64,000 nucleotides of DNA, from contig NC_065415.1 of NCBI RefSeq assembly GCF_024362695.1, forward strand, positions 7,605,438 through 7,669,437, read 5' to 3'. Both the position numbers and the translations under genes were made by a program. Source of the DNA: Pectinophora gossypiella (taxonomy: Eukaryota; Arthropoda; Insecta; Lepidoptera; Gelechiidae). Shown piece by piece: positions 32,746 to 45,039 of this stretch (within the stretch, counting starts at the first letter, position 1; each line of letters opens with the position of its first letter). The notes beneath the pieces are model-generated. The model made no database searches, had not been told where the DNA came from, and saw only the letters and a program-made list of their open reading frames with translations.

Positions 32746-34015
32746 GACGTATGTACTTAGATCATAGAATTGTAATATTAGTCGTAGTACGTAATCGTTA
32801 CGTGAATCGTCCAATATTTCTGTTCTAATTGTTTTCGGTAGCACGCAAAGATGTTCGAGTAGTACATCTAATTGTTTCTCTTAGTAAGTTAGCCAAGGTT
32901 GCTCCACTAAGCTAAACAATGGAAGATAACTGCAGATTTATACTAATTTTATAGGCCAGATTATAATTTTAGACGAGTATTGTTCTACATTAAATGAAGT
33001 GAGTTACAGACTTATTCACTCACAGAATAGGCGAGAAATCGAGATATGAGATTCAATCTTCTGTAAGTACCTAAAGTAGCCACCTACAAAGTTCTTGTTG
33101 TAATCTTAGTTCAATTGTTAGTTGTTTATTTTAATAGCTTTTTGATGTCTTCCATATTCAGTTTAAGTAGATATTTATCAAAAAAATGTACTTATAAAAT
33201 GTACCTAAACCTAAGTTATAAAATACTTAAGAAGGTTAGGTTAGGTAAGGGACCCGGGAATAAACTATAGAAAAAGAAGATAAGTATCCCAACAAAAACA
33301 TTTTCATATAAAATAATGCCAAGACGAAATTATATCGATCGGAATGTCAAAAAGTTATCAGATCTCTTGCAGAGCCAAGCTTATAGTTATACGCGCTCTA
33401 CCTATATAAACCCTAAGTTCTCAAATTCTCAGTTAGGCAAAATATGGGACTTGGCCGTTTTGCTACCATCACATGAGCATAAGGTATTGTGTCGTTAACT
33501 ACTTAGTATTTAACTCACGAGTTTTCTTGGTTTTAGAATTTTCAACAAATTACCTAATTGTAGTTGATCGTCTGCTGTAGTTCTCATGTTAAGTACATTC
33601 TAAATTCAGTCGCGTAATAAAATAAAACAACAAAGAAACGATAAAATAAATGATCAAAAAACAAAAGTGTTTTACCCGAAATTAATATAGTCAGTTTCCC
33701 ATTCGACTCGTATCGGACGCAAACCGCTGGAATCCATTTCATCTGGAATTACCAACATGCTTATTCTTCAATATTAATGCAAAATGTAAATTGTTCTGGG
33801 GGCTTGGGCCGGTTTGCAAATACGCAGCATCGGCTTACTTTTTCATGTGAAAATAACATGTTCCACCGAGGATACTTTGTTCATGTGGCTTTATATTGTA
33901 ATCCTTATTGTGTGACCCCAGAATCGAGAAGCGGTAACCGGCGAGGTCGTTTAAGTATAAGGCGCTATTGTTATGTTGAATTTTGAAGAAAATTTAATGA
34001 CTCCTGCGGACACCT
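32746..34015. other. Gene-free stretch
   Basis: Short plus-strand frames (33316-33498, 33777-33986) have no recognisable domain; nothing else seen. Confidence 0.5.
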
Positions 34016-34017
34016 CC

Positions 34018-34190
34018 TAATTTTATTTTAAGTTATACCCGTCATTTTCTTATCCGCTGAAAAGAAAAGCGACGGATGATTGAAACTGTTAATTTTAAAA
34101 TGAATCAATAACTCCGGCGAATAAAATAGGCATCTCGTTCATAATAATATGCAATCTGTTTGACGTGTGCTGTCAACTTAGAAAAACAAA
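34018..34190. repeat. Dispersed MITE-like repeat, partial copy
   Basis: Same family as 12025-12360 (TTTATTTTAAGTTATACCCG, then TTTTCTTATCCGCTGAAAAG), shorter and diverged. Confidence 0.5.
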
Positions 34191-35031
34191 ACTCTTTAAA
34201 ATGTATTCTTGTAATTAGATAGGCTAGGCGGCCTGAATGATCATGACTTGTCAATTAGTTTCATTAAAAACCGTCGACTTCTTTCGTGGCGCGGATTATT
34301 ATTTTAAACCTAGTTTTTAGTCTTTGTTCTATAATAGCACTTTGTAAGTGTTGTCGTTGAACGAAGTAAATTGCTCCTTTGGCCAAAACTCTATAGTCTA
34401 GTCCTTTAAAAAGGAACATAATGGCGGACATTTTTAAGAAGAAAACAAGAAAAGAAGACAGGTGACGATCGGGAGCGAAAACGATTGGTAATGGTTCAAC
34501 TACTTATAGATATTTAATTATAATTACTCGTATTGAATAAATACTTTTAATTGGTAGACAATCGAAAAAAATGTTGGACGTCGATATATATGTGTATGAA
34601 CATGAACTATTATGGTTTTTCTTTAATATACTTTCTAAGTCTTTCTTTCTTGTCCCTGTTGGAATTAATACTAGCTTAAAATAACAAGGAAAGCATACAA
34701 TATTTATTACCAGCCATTGTTATGATGGGCCAATTATGCTACGGATTGACGGTATATTGTTCTTTGTGAGTATCCAATGGGCTGGAACTCGGATTTGTAG
34801 GACGTTCAACGGTGATACCATCAGTTTTGATTCATTGTTATTATTGTTGAGGATATACATTAAATCTTTCGCTTTAATTATAATGAGACACTATGTAGGC
34901 AACAAAGGTGTGTTCTGTTTTAGTAATCAAATAGTGTGAATAGGTATTGGTAATGTCAGTAGTTCTTAATGAGGTCGGTCATTGATCTTACAATCCACAC
35001 GAGTGAAGAAGTAGTTGTTAAGCTACGGTCT

Positions 35032-35275
35032 CCGTGGTCCGGTTGAGCGATGGGCTCACGATCCAGAGGTCCCGGGTTCGAATCCCGTTGGGGACATATC
35101 ACAAAAATCACTTTGTGATCCCTAGTTTGGTTAGGACATTACAGGCTGATCACCTGATTGTCCGAAAGTAAGACGCGTTGAGTCGATGGTCCCGGTACTT
35201 ACTGATGTAAGTACGTAGTCGATACCACGATTGATGAGGTTGGTAATCCACATCACAACCTACACGATAGAAGAA
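35032..35275 (+). mobile_element. tRNA-derived SINE
   Basis: Head with GGCTCACGATCCAGAGGTCC and GGTTCGAATCCC, body AAATCACTTTGTGATCCC, tail GATTGATGAGGTTGGTAATC: same family as 19500-19828, with internal deletions. Confidence 0.75.
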
Positions 35276-35349
35276 GCTACGGTGGAGATGATCGGAAGAA
35301 TAAAACTTTGACAACCAGTTTTTTTATCCTATTCATTTTGTACAGTCAG

Positions 35350-35690
35350 TGCAATAATATAATGAATAATAAAAATATAAATATAATATGATTATAATCA
35401 ATAAGTAATATAATATTCTTCTGGGTTGATAAGGTTGGTAATACACCTCAAAACCTGTGTGACATCGTAACGAAAACTTTGAGGGATGATTGAAACCATG
35501 ATTTTGAGTTGATATCAAGTGAAATTTTCCGTTGCAAAAGTATGCAACTGAACATAATTTAAAGAAACACAAATATTTTTAAGAATTTTCCGACAGGAAA
35601 TTCGACTTGATATCAACTCAGAATCATGGTCCGAATCATCCCCCTCAGTATTCGTTACGGTGTCACTAACACCCATACCTCTACTTGTAT
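35350..35690. mobile_element. Foldback MITE, second copy of the 16153 composite
   Basis: ATAATGAATAATAAAAATAT, TTCTTCTGGGTTGATAAGGT and TGTGACATCGTAACGAAAAC are in the same order as at 16153-16440, followed by one foldback closing with GTGTCACTAACACCCATACC. Confidence 0.65.
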
Positions 35691-35769
35691 GGCTTCCGTA
35701 AGTACTTGTGCTTGATGACGTTAGCTGGGCTAACCTACTTAAAATGCTAACTGTCAGTTTTGAGCATAC

Positions 35770-35904
35770 CAGGGGTGTTAAAATGGCCACATCGAAGCAA
35801 TTCATCTAAGAAAGCAATATTGCAATTTGACATTTGCGCATATAAAAGCAAGTGCGCAATGCAAACAATTGAATTGCTTCGATGTGGCCATTTTAACCCC
35901 CCTG
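35770..35904. mobile_element. 135-bp palindromic MITE, hAT-type ends
   Basis: CAGGGGTGTTAAAATGGCCA at the left and its inverse at the right pair over about 36 bp with one or two mismatches (arms include CACATCGAAGCAATTCA). CAGGGG...CCCCTG ends suggest hAT; no clear target duplication. Confidence 0.6.
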
Positions 35905-36544
35905 GTCTTCTTATATCATGGAAGCGATGATTGAGCACCATTTCAACTTTAAATACGCCAAGTGACCGGCCATTCTGATTCTTACAAAATTAACGATGAT
36001 TTTCATTTCGAGTATGGTATAGACATCTACTCTTTACGGACATAACGATGGGAAAACCAGAGAAACGGTCACCTTTACAATATGTACTTATTTAGGTAAT
36101 TGCCTGCGGTTTTTCGTTGATCGTTTTCAGACAACTTAGTAAGTAAGTACCTAGTTAAGTTATTTAGAAAGAATTCCTAATTATAACATAATATGCTTTT
36201 AATAAGTAGAAATCTGAGCCTGAAATCTGAAGTTTAGCGTGACCTTCCACGTAAGTGCGTGTGTAGCGACTATAGCGTGACATTTAACTATTTCTCCATA
36301 CTTTTTCATCGGCCCAGAATAAAATACTTATTCGACTTAATATATACGAGTATTTACCCGTCAATGCCCTTGCTTGCGTGTTTATATTTATGAAGCATTA
36401 TATTCCTAATTAGTCTTAAGGCTTAGCGTTTGAGTAAAATATTATTCCAATTAAAAACATTACTGTTAAACAAAGCGGCCAGGTCGATGACTCAGTTCAG
36501 CTAAAAAAGTATTGAAATCGAATCCAACATAGATACATACATAA

Positions 36545-36835
36545 ACTCACGCCTATTTCCCACCGGGGTAAGCAGAGACTATGGAATTTCATTTGCTTCG
36601 ATCCTGACATAGTTCTCTTGCTTACTCCACATTCAACAATCGTTTCATACACGCACGCCGGTTCAGAGAAGATCTAACTGGACATCTCCAATTTGGTCAT
36701 TGTACGACCTTCTTGTGCTAGCCCTACCACCAACCTTCGCTTTATAGAGGTATACTGCTTTCGTAGTCCTGTTATATTTCATCCGCTCTATGTGTCCAAA
36801 CCAACTTAACATTCCCTTCTCAATCGAAATCAAAT
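36545..36835 (-). pseudogene. 3' fragment of an RTE-like LINE, minus strand
   Basis: Read on the minus strand it encodes MLSWFGHIERMKYNRTTKAV and then a diverged YNDQI-type stretch with stops, and ends with the CAGAG-TTACCCC-GGCGTGAG tail found in fragments at 13311, 13482, 14887 and 15185. The WFGHIERM motif is typical just after the RT domain of insect LINE proteins. Truncated and dead. Confidence 0.6.
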
Positions 36836-38040
36836 CGAATCCAATACCAAGTTTAAACGTTTTTTATTTATACACCAAACATAAAATAGAAATGATTGTG
36901 AATAAAACTTTGTAAAAATATTTTTCTAAAATTATAATACGTATTTTTAAATTTGAACTTGGCAGGTTTGAGTATTTTATGTATCTGCAATAGGCTACAG
37001 CGGGTAAACAGTTGCTCGAAACCGTTCGTGTAAGTAAATAGTGCACGACGTGTGTGCGACTGGTATTGTGGGTACTTGGGTTGGGCACTGCCGTACGCTT
37101 AAATAAAGCTGATTGTTCCTATGGAAAAGTCTAGGTATTTAGTTATTTATGCTCAGTCCATGTGGGTATGACCAGCCAGGGATCATTAGAAAAAGTAAGG
37201 ATAATCAACGATGATTTCGATTCGCAGATTACATCCTGTTTAATTGTGAAGGCCTAATGATAGTCTATGGGTTGTCATATAACCTTCCACAAACAAAAGG
37301 TAGGGACTGGACAAAGGTAAAGAAAGACCCTTACGCAAAACAATGTAGCGCAGTTATATTACGATTTATATTTACATGGTTTTATTAGCTACGACTCAGT
37401 TTACTTATTAGGTATAATTTCAACTAATAGTTCATTAAAGTTTTATAGCTCCAGCCGTCAACATTTCTTCCATTTTATTACATGTTATATATGAGTCACG
37501 CATACCTTTAGTAAATACTGTTATAGGTAAGTATATTAAATATAGTAAGTAGACCTTTAGGTGACCTTTGTGAGTTCATAAAAAACAAATAGAAGGTATG
37601 TAGGTATATTTGTGTATGTAGGTAGATACATGGTTCATGTAGACGCTACGAAAGTTTGTACAAGCTGCGAACAAAATAATATGGGGACTACATAATTGCA
37701 ATGAATTTGAATTATTATAAGTAAGTTTTTACTAATATGTATCTTCAAGTATTTTTTCCGTGAATTTATAGCTCGACAAGAAAATGATAACGCAAATTTC
37801 GGCACAGGGCGTTACCTAGATAACGTGAATATGGACGAAAATATGAATCTACTTTTAACAAGTTACCAATAAACTTGTTAATAAAAAGCCAAGTTTAATA
37901 TTCAACATTTAAAACAGCTTTAGTGGATATTTACGTAAAATGCTTTTATTGACGAATGCTCTAATAAAGAGGATTTGGCGAAGGGCACTGATCTCGAACA
38001 ACCTTTGAAGCGGAGAGGGAGTTTGAAACTTCAGTGTTTC
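36836..38040. other. Gene-free stretch
   Basis: No supportable gene or clear element. Confidence 0.5.
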
Positions 38041-38049
38041 CATTTCATA

Positions 38050-38822
38050 CTCTTTCAGGAAGAAAAGCGACGAGTCCTTGTTTTAACTTGGCCACACTGA
38101 CATTACTGTTTTATCGACGTCTTTCTACGTAACTTGTCAAAACAGCCCCCATTGCGCATGTGCGCACCGTTGACAGCTTTGACACCCCCACACGCTTAGA
38201 AAAATCACAGAGAAGAAATATTACACCGAAAATACAGCAAAATATTCATATTGCTACTAGAGAAGTGTCGATTATAAAGTATCCAAAATATTCTACAGGA
38301 TTTCAAGTTGCTTTAAACGAATATTTGCTGAAGAAAACACGTTTATTTGTGATTGTTTGTGGGCGGTGAAGGAAAGTAACCAAGCTAAACATATCAAGCC
38401 GCCATAACTTACCTAAATAATCATGGAATAGAGTGAGAATATTGGACAGGAAAGTGTTTAGAAATGAATGGACTAGTGACTCTGGGACTGAAATTGTTTA
38501 AGATCTTTTGAAAGAACTATGCCGTGCTACAACAGACTTTGTGAACCAAATAAATAACGTGCAATGAACTGGATATAACACCTAGATAAGCTCACAATTC
38601 CATGAGTTAGCTCTTAGTATAATTGAAACGAAAATACATATCATTACTGTGCCTGTAGATTTAAATATTAATTATATTTACCTTGCAATTTTTAAATATT
38701 AACATTTTAAATATTCATATTGGCGATATAATATATACTTGTGAAACATATCTTTCTACACGTGAAGTCAATTTTAAAGAAGTTGGACTAGTCAACTAAC
38801 GGTACTTTGAGACGATTATTCG
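38050..38822 (+). promoter_or_regulatory. Possible promoter and non-coding first exon
   Basis: TGGCCACACTG (38089-38099) is one base from the insect core-promoter Motif 1 (TGGTCACACTG), followed by TATCGACG and TGCGCATGTGCGCA (38153-38166). A perfect donor CG|GTAAGTAC lies at about 38821. Between them only short frames exist, the longest 69 codons. This could be the start of a plus-strand gene whose coding exons are beyond recognition or outside the window; the evidence is motif-only. Confidence 0.25.
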
Positions 38823-41490
38823 GTAAGTACTAACTACGCTTTGATCTATTTGCTTTTTTGACTGTTGATTACATATTTTTCTGCCTAGCCATAATCATAC
38901 CTAATGCAACATAATAATGCAGTTTCCTCGACAGTAAGATTCATGTTTTCTGTTAGTAAATACAAGTATTGTATTTTCACAGTAGTGTTAGTCTACCGCG
39001 CTTTTGATTTAAATTATTTAATTGTTTGTATTGTAGTGATACGATTAACCTATGTAAGGCGTTTGTAATTACGTGGTTTAGGTTGCATACATACTGCTCT
39101 GAGTACACAGGTACTGACATTGCGGGCAGATACCTACCTATTTAAAAAAGCTAGGTGAATGGCATTTTTTTGCTGGAACTTTAAGGAAGTAAGTGCGATG
39201 TTTTAATTTAATAAATAATAATAATAAAAAATAGTAAAATTTATTTCCACAAAAAACCATTTAACAACAATTTGGAAGTTAAAATTTAGAAATTTTGTAA
39301 AAATAATACTCAAAATAGCCACAGGTAAACAAAAATGAAATTATTTCAAATAATTATACTTACATAATAAAAAAAGCGTAAGGCTTCAAAGTCGTTGATT
39401 AGCAGAGAAGTAGTGAACATGAAAAGGTCATGGACTCCATAGATATAAATTTGACCGTTACTATTCTACTACTGTGTATTTTCCGAAGAAATGTTAAAAT
39501 TACTTATTATTTTTCATGCATATTCCCTACACATGCGCGGCGCGTGGCGGAAAAGTAGGTATATTGCGCACCAATGTGATCGTACCCTAACAGTATCATA
39601 TACTGTTACGTGCAAACGAATTATTTAAATGCGTGTTATTTTTTTTCATATAAAATGTATCTACCTAATTAATTTAATTAACGTCTATCTTTGTACGATT
39701 AATAAAGATTACTGTACCTGTGTTATAACTTTTCTAATTATCTACATTTCGTTTTTTAATTATGTAGTACAAAAAATAAACAATTATACTTACGTCTTTT
39801 TTGACGTGACTTGTTAATCTTGTTATAGATTTGCCACAGATAGCATTAACTACTTGGCCGGACAAATGGGGTGCGCTGAGGGCAACACGTCTTTAAACAA
39901 TCCGGCTACTAAAAATATCTAACATTAATTTTATTACTTAATCATAGCTAGCTAAATATAACATAAGTACTTAGCTATACTTACTACGTTATCTTGTAAT
40001 ATCAATTTTAATCTCCTTAGCGTCAAACCTGTCATTCAGTGTAGCCTAGATTATAGACAAGTCTATTGATCTACAAAAAAATACATTAGCATTTATTTGC
40101 CAACGCATTTCCTCAGTAAAGTGAAAAGTTAGAACCGACGGAAGCCAAATAAAGGTGTGCTAAGACAACCCCGCTGTCAAAATTACGGTTTTCCGTGACT
40201 CGGCGTCAACACATTGATAAGAGGGGAAAATATATTAAAAAGCAGCGACAGTATTTAGGAATACTTACTGATAAATAAAATAATAAGTAAACAAAAATAA
40301 TTTCGGAGTGTATTTTATAAAATGTAAAATATTTCTATTTTTTGCAGCTAAGTTTTATTAAATCGAAATAACTCAATCACGGAATAAAAGTAACCAGTTG
40401 CAAAAATTCAGACTGGATTTTTGTGATAAAATCAAAGTTGATGTACTTTAACAAATCCTTAGTTACCTAATACATTACAATCGCAGTGTGTAATGTAGTC
40501 TCAAACAGTTTTTGAAAAACTGTTGATGATTCTATAGTTTAAAAAAATCAATAAAATTGCGGTCATATTTCAGTCAACACGAAACATTATTTATTGTCTA
40601 AACAATTTTAGTTTATAAACAGTGTTTCAGCCAATCTCTATGTCTGTTCTGTGAAACAATGAAATTACGCTCATTATGCTAGTTACGCAAGCGATGTCAT
40701 TGTCAGAGGATTGCACACGTTTTTCACCTGTAAATACACACGTTGCGTGAAAACGGACTCGTTACAGCGTTTTTGAAGGCAATTCATTTGTAATGAAATG
40801 CTTCAGACTTCGTGCGGGCATGCGGGCAAACAAGCTTGTGTCAATAGAATGTTTTCAGCTATTTCGCTGTGTTGGCCAGGTCGAATGGCGCATAGGCGCG
40901 GCTTGCGTGTATAAGCTTTCCTCGCATGTGCTACAGTCCACTGAAAAATGGGGCCATTCCATCATGATGTGAAAGGCGTGGGCCTGCAATATAAAGTATC
41001 AAAATTGGTCAATTACATAAAATATATAGTTTACCTATATAAGTTTTCGTTAAAATATCGCGTGAATAATCTGATAAGTAATGTTTAATGTGAAAATCAT
41101 GAAGGTTTGTTTCAAGTGTTTTGCCCTGACGTAGATTGGACGGCGGATTCTACGAAACCGCTTTACTTCGTGCAGTTGAAAGTCAATTTTAAGATGGATA
41201 TGTTGCACCTTATGGTGATAGGTGATCAGCCCATTATGGCCTGCAGAGATTTTTTATTTTTGCAATAATGGCTTAGTTTCAAGAAAACTGTAACAGCGTA
41301 TCATAAGGCTATTATCATAGCCCGGACACTCGATATAAAATCTCGTTGTACCCCGTGCAAGTGAGCGGGACAGACAGACCGCGCGCTACTCTTGCTCCTT
41401 AACAGCCACGGCAATACGGCATACGGCCTAAATAGACTAAAGTGGCCCGTCATCGGGGATAAGGTAAATCAAGTTCGCTCCATAGTATTA
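38823..41490. other. Gene-free AT-rich stretch
   Basis: Contains only a repeat fragment at about 39838-39885 (ACTTGGCCGGACAAATGGGG) shared with 59878-59935 (ACTTGGCCGGACAAATGCGG). No gene seen. Confidence 0.5.
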
Positions 41491-41495
41491 TTGTT

Positions 41496-41637
41496 TCTTA
41501 ACATAAGCTCACAACTAAGTCTAATCCGGGTAGTCAGAGGTACACCCATCGCAAGATCAACCGACACCTCACCGAGCTTTCTATTAGACCAATGTGACAG
41601 GCGGTGAGCCGGACCGCCGTCTATAATGGTCGACCCA
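41496..41637 (+). repeat. Dispersed repeat (CACCTCACCGAGCTT family)
   Basis: Contains ACATAAGCTCACAACTAAGT, GGTAGTCAGAGGTACA, CACCTCACCGAGCTTTCTAT and CCGCCGTCTATAATGG. Confidence 0.75.
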
Positions 41638-41659
41638 AATGTATAAGTATGTTTATTCT

Positions 41660-41880
41660 ATACTCATCATCTCCCTAGCATTATCCTGTTTCGCACAGGG
41701 TCCGCTTTCCTAACCTGAAGATTTGACAGATTCGGTTTTTTACAAAAACGACTGCCTGTCTGACCTTCCAACCCGCGAAGGGAAAACCAGCCCAATACAG
41801 GTTAGGTCACATATCTCCGAAAATGCATTCCTCGGAAATGTGGGTTTTCTCACGATGTGAAAAGGCCCGTATTACCGTTT
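41660..41880 (-). mobile_element. SINE 3' part, minus strand
   Basis: CATCTCCCTAGCATTATCCT, GGTCCGCTTTCCTAACCTGA and GGGAAAACCAGCCCAATACA match the 3' two thirds of the minus-strand SINE at 19833-20152; the tRNA-like head is missing. Confidence 0.7.
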
Positions 41881-42216
41881 TTTGGTAATACGATTGGTGT
41901 ATTATTATGTGTTATAGGAATACTAATGTAATATCGAATCGGTTAACATTCAGCTGACAGGTGTAAAGAGGAATTATTAATGATTTTCTTTAGTAGGTAG
42001 GTGCAGTTCTCAACCATTTTTGCTATTGATTATAGTAAGTAGTTTTTATGTTACGTATTACTTAGTTATGTTGGCTAGGGAACAGTAATACCTATTTCGC
42101 GGCCTTGACCACACGTAGTTTCTCTAGGGAACGATTATATGTTATTTTATGTAAAAAGATGTAATGCTGCCATATAGTCTACATGCCTTTTACAACACAA
42201 TACATATTTAGCTATG

Positions 42217-42441
42217 TAAGGGTTCTTACAGACGAACTGCAAGTTGTGAACGGCAGAGGCTACTTCAGCTGTAGACGTTTGCAGTTTCGGCTTGTTTCGT
42301 CCGCAACAGTTGTCGCCTGTCAAAGGCAGCCGTTGTGGCAGCCGTCGACGCATTGACTGCTGCCGCCGACGCGTCGACATAGGCGACGGCTGAAGTAACC
42401 TCTGCCGTTCACAACTTGCAGTTCGTCTGTAAGAACCCTTA
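42217..42441. mobile_element. 225-bp palindromic MITE
   Basis: TAAGGGTTCTTACAGACGAA begins the element and its inverse ends it; the arms pair perfectly for 43 bp and nearly so for more. The centre is CG-rich (GCCGTCGACGC, GCCGCCGACGCG). It has no protein; the 77-codon minus frame across it is an artefact. Confidence 0.75.
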
Positions 42442-44589
42442 GGACTCAGGAGAATACTTCGTACCTACTTGTGCTACACAAGGGAGTAGTTTGAAAGTTG
42501 GGCATTGTAGGTCATTCAATTGCAATATTTTTACCCCACTGTGGCGAAGCTAAAAGGAGGGATATATGTGTTTGACCGCTATGTATGCATGTATGTGTGT
42601 ATGCACGTCTGTTACCACCTAACTTCTAAAGCCACCTGTTAGAATTTAACAAATGAGGTGTCACTAGAAGCATCTTGATTGGCCGGTAGTAAGGAAAGAA
42701 ACGTTTAAAAAAACCAATGTGGCGCCCTCTTGAGGAATTGAACTGAGAACGATGAAAAGGTTTTTTTTTCAAGTGTACCATGTTGGTTATCAAATGAAAG
42801 GGCTTAATTTGCACATTTTAAATATGTACACATTATTGACCACGAGTAGGTATCTCCTAAACATCACTATTCCGAAGAATGTCTAAGATTTTTTTTTATT
42901 GTTTCATACTTATCATAGCGCGATTTTTCTATAGTCGGGTTTTAGCATTTAAACTTTTATTAATATCTTATTAATTCTTCTTGTAGATGTTGAATATGTA
43001 GGTACTAATGTTTTAACGACGAATATAATTTAATATCGTACCAGCTATACGTAAGTAGGTACTTGACTCGCGCGGAAAATAAGTAAGTAGTTACTATATC
43101 TTAAAAGAGTCTCGATATAAACCTAATGGTTTATGCCTGTCAGTGTTGAACTGACAGGCAATCAGATTATCTTTAATAAGTAGTTATTTTTATACAAGAG
43201 TGGAAAGTTATGTTTTATACGCGAATGTCGATATTCAATTACGAACTACGCTCATGAATCACTTCTAGACTACTAAGCGCGATGAGTCCTTAATTTAGAA
43301 GCATGAGACATTTTATTAAATTTTCTCTCTTGTAAAACAAACAACTTCTCACCTCTACTAGCAAGAAAAGTTTTATAGGTTATAGTTAAATTCAGAATTA
43401 CAAGCCTTTTCTCTCAGCTCCTTTAGTCTTACACAACTCTGTCCCCATTAATGCATGCACTCATTTTTCGTCACATACTCGTAAACGTCTACTAACACAA
43501 AAATAGTCCAAACAATGTAATGCTGAAAGAAAACATTCGACATTTGAATCGCGCCAATTTTTGTTTGATATAATTATTGTCATTCATTTTATTAGGTATT
43601 TTATGAGTAACTATTTTGGATAAAACGTATTTTTCCACATTGTTTTTACGCTGGAATCATTTTCGTGCTGAAGAGGTTGAATGTTTTTTTTTTAATTAAA
43701 TACTAATAAAAATAGTTATTATAAAAAGATTTTTGGGTGATGTTACAGGGTTTTAGTTAACTAGCTACGGAAGAAAAAGCCATAATACATGCTACATAAT
43801 GCATACATAACACAAGTAATAACTCGGTAAGTACTTAAATTATTACTCAATCGTGTTTATAGCACACCCACCATATAAGGAATACATTACGTATTTGCCT
43901 ACTTAGTAAACTTCAATAGTTACCACTTCACATGCTACCTGAAACGCCAAATAGTACGTAGTTAAATACGTGAAGGGAAAACGTGAATTAAACAGTTTAA
44001 CTATGCAATAATTACGTTAATAAATTGCAGTAGAAACGAAAAATTGCAACAGCGTTACGATAAACTGGCCAAACTGACATCAATAGCTGGAAAAAAAGAC
44101 GGATTATTATAATTAGAAATCGATCAACGGCCTGCGGTCACGGCTGCGCAGTCACCGGATTTGAAATCGCAACCGGCCAATTAGAACGCGCTACGATGCG
44201 TTGCAAACCGTTTCTCGCCTCCGCTATTGGCTAACTATTTTATTTACTTTTTTATCCACATTTAGGGCGCAATTGAATTGCCCAAATCAGTGGGTCTCTA
44301 CTTTTTTGGGTGACTTGGGTAAATGTTGTGTAATTTTACTGAAATTAACTTAAACGAAGGATAAGAAAAAAGAATAGTACTTATTTATTATTAAATTAAT
44401 TGTATTTGTTTTCGCCATTTACTTCTAGTCGAATAGTATGAGCCATGAATTCCTAAAGCATTTGGACTTACAAATTTACTTTTAGTTGACTTTTATTAAG
44501 TTCATAGTTCATACCTATATGAATTCCCAATCATATCCATACGATAAAAAATTGACCATTCGAAAATAGACACGAAACCCAAATATATT
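42442..44589. other. Gene-free AT-rich stretch
   Basis: Nothing supportable; the minus frame at 42626-42814 has no recognisable features. Confidence 0.5.
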
Positions 44590-44805
44590 TATCCTTTTGA
44601 CGCACAATGACCAATACGCACAATGACCAACAGGTAATACGAATATTGACACACAAGCATAACGACCAACACGTATAATGACGCCTAAACAAAACGACCA
44701 ATATGCATAATGACCAATACCAATTAAACTCGCATAATGACCAACTCGCAATTCGACACACTCGCATATTGACCTATTAGCATTTTGACTAACGCGCAAC
44801 AAGTT
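44590..44805. repeat. Left inverted end of the MULE, an array of GGTCATTRTGCG motifs
   Basis: CGCACAATGACC, CATAATGACC, CGCATAATGACC, CGCATATTGACC and variants recur every ~16-31 bp, all in the same orientation. They generate overlapping minus-strand frames with repeated VGHYA-like words that are not genes. Confidence 0.8.
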
Positions 44806-45039
44806 TACATTTTTTAAGCTTGTCTGTAAAAAAAGTTTTCAATCAACAAGGTTTTGATACAATTTAGGTACTGGCCAATAGCCATAGGTATTGCTAGAAA
44901 AAAAAGTATTATGATGACATAAGTATCATTTCATTACATGACGCATAAAAGGAAATAAAATAGCATTTGTCATTAATATTTTCCCTATTAATTATTATTG
45001 TATTGAAGAGAATAACGACGTTTACTATACTAATTCAAT

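Noticed and set aside
44515..44802. Overlapping minus-strand frames with VGHYA-like repeats, and 46598-47004 on the plus strand
   Set aside because: They are the motif arrays of the MULE inverted ends read in frame, not proteins.
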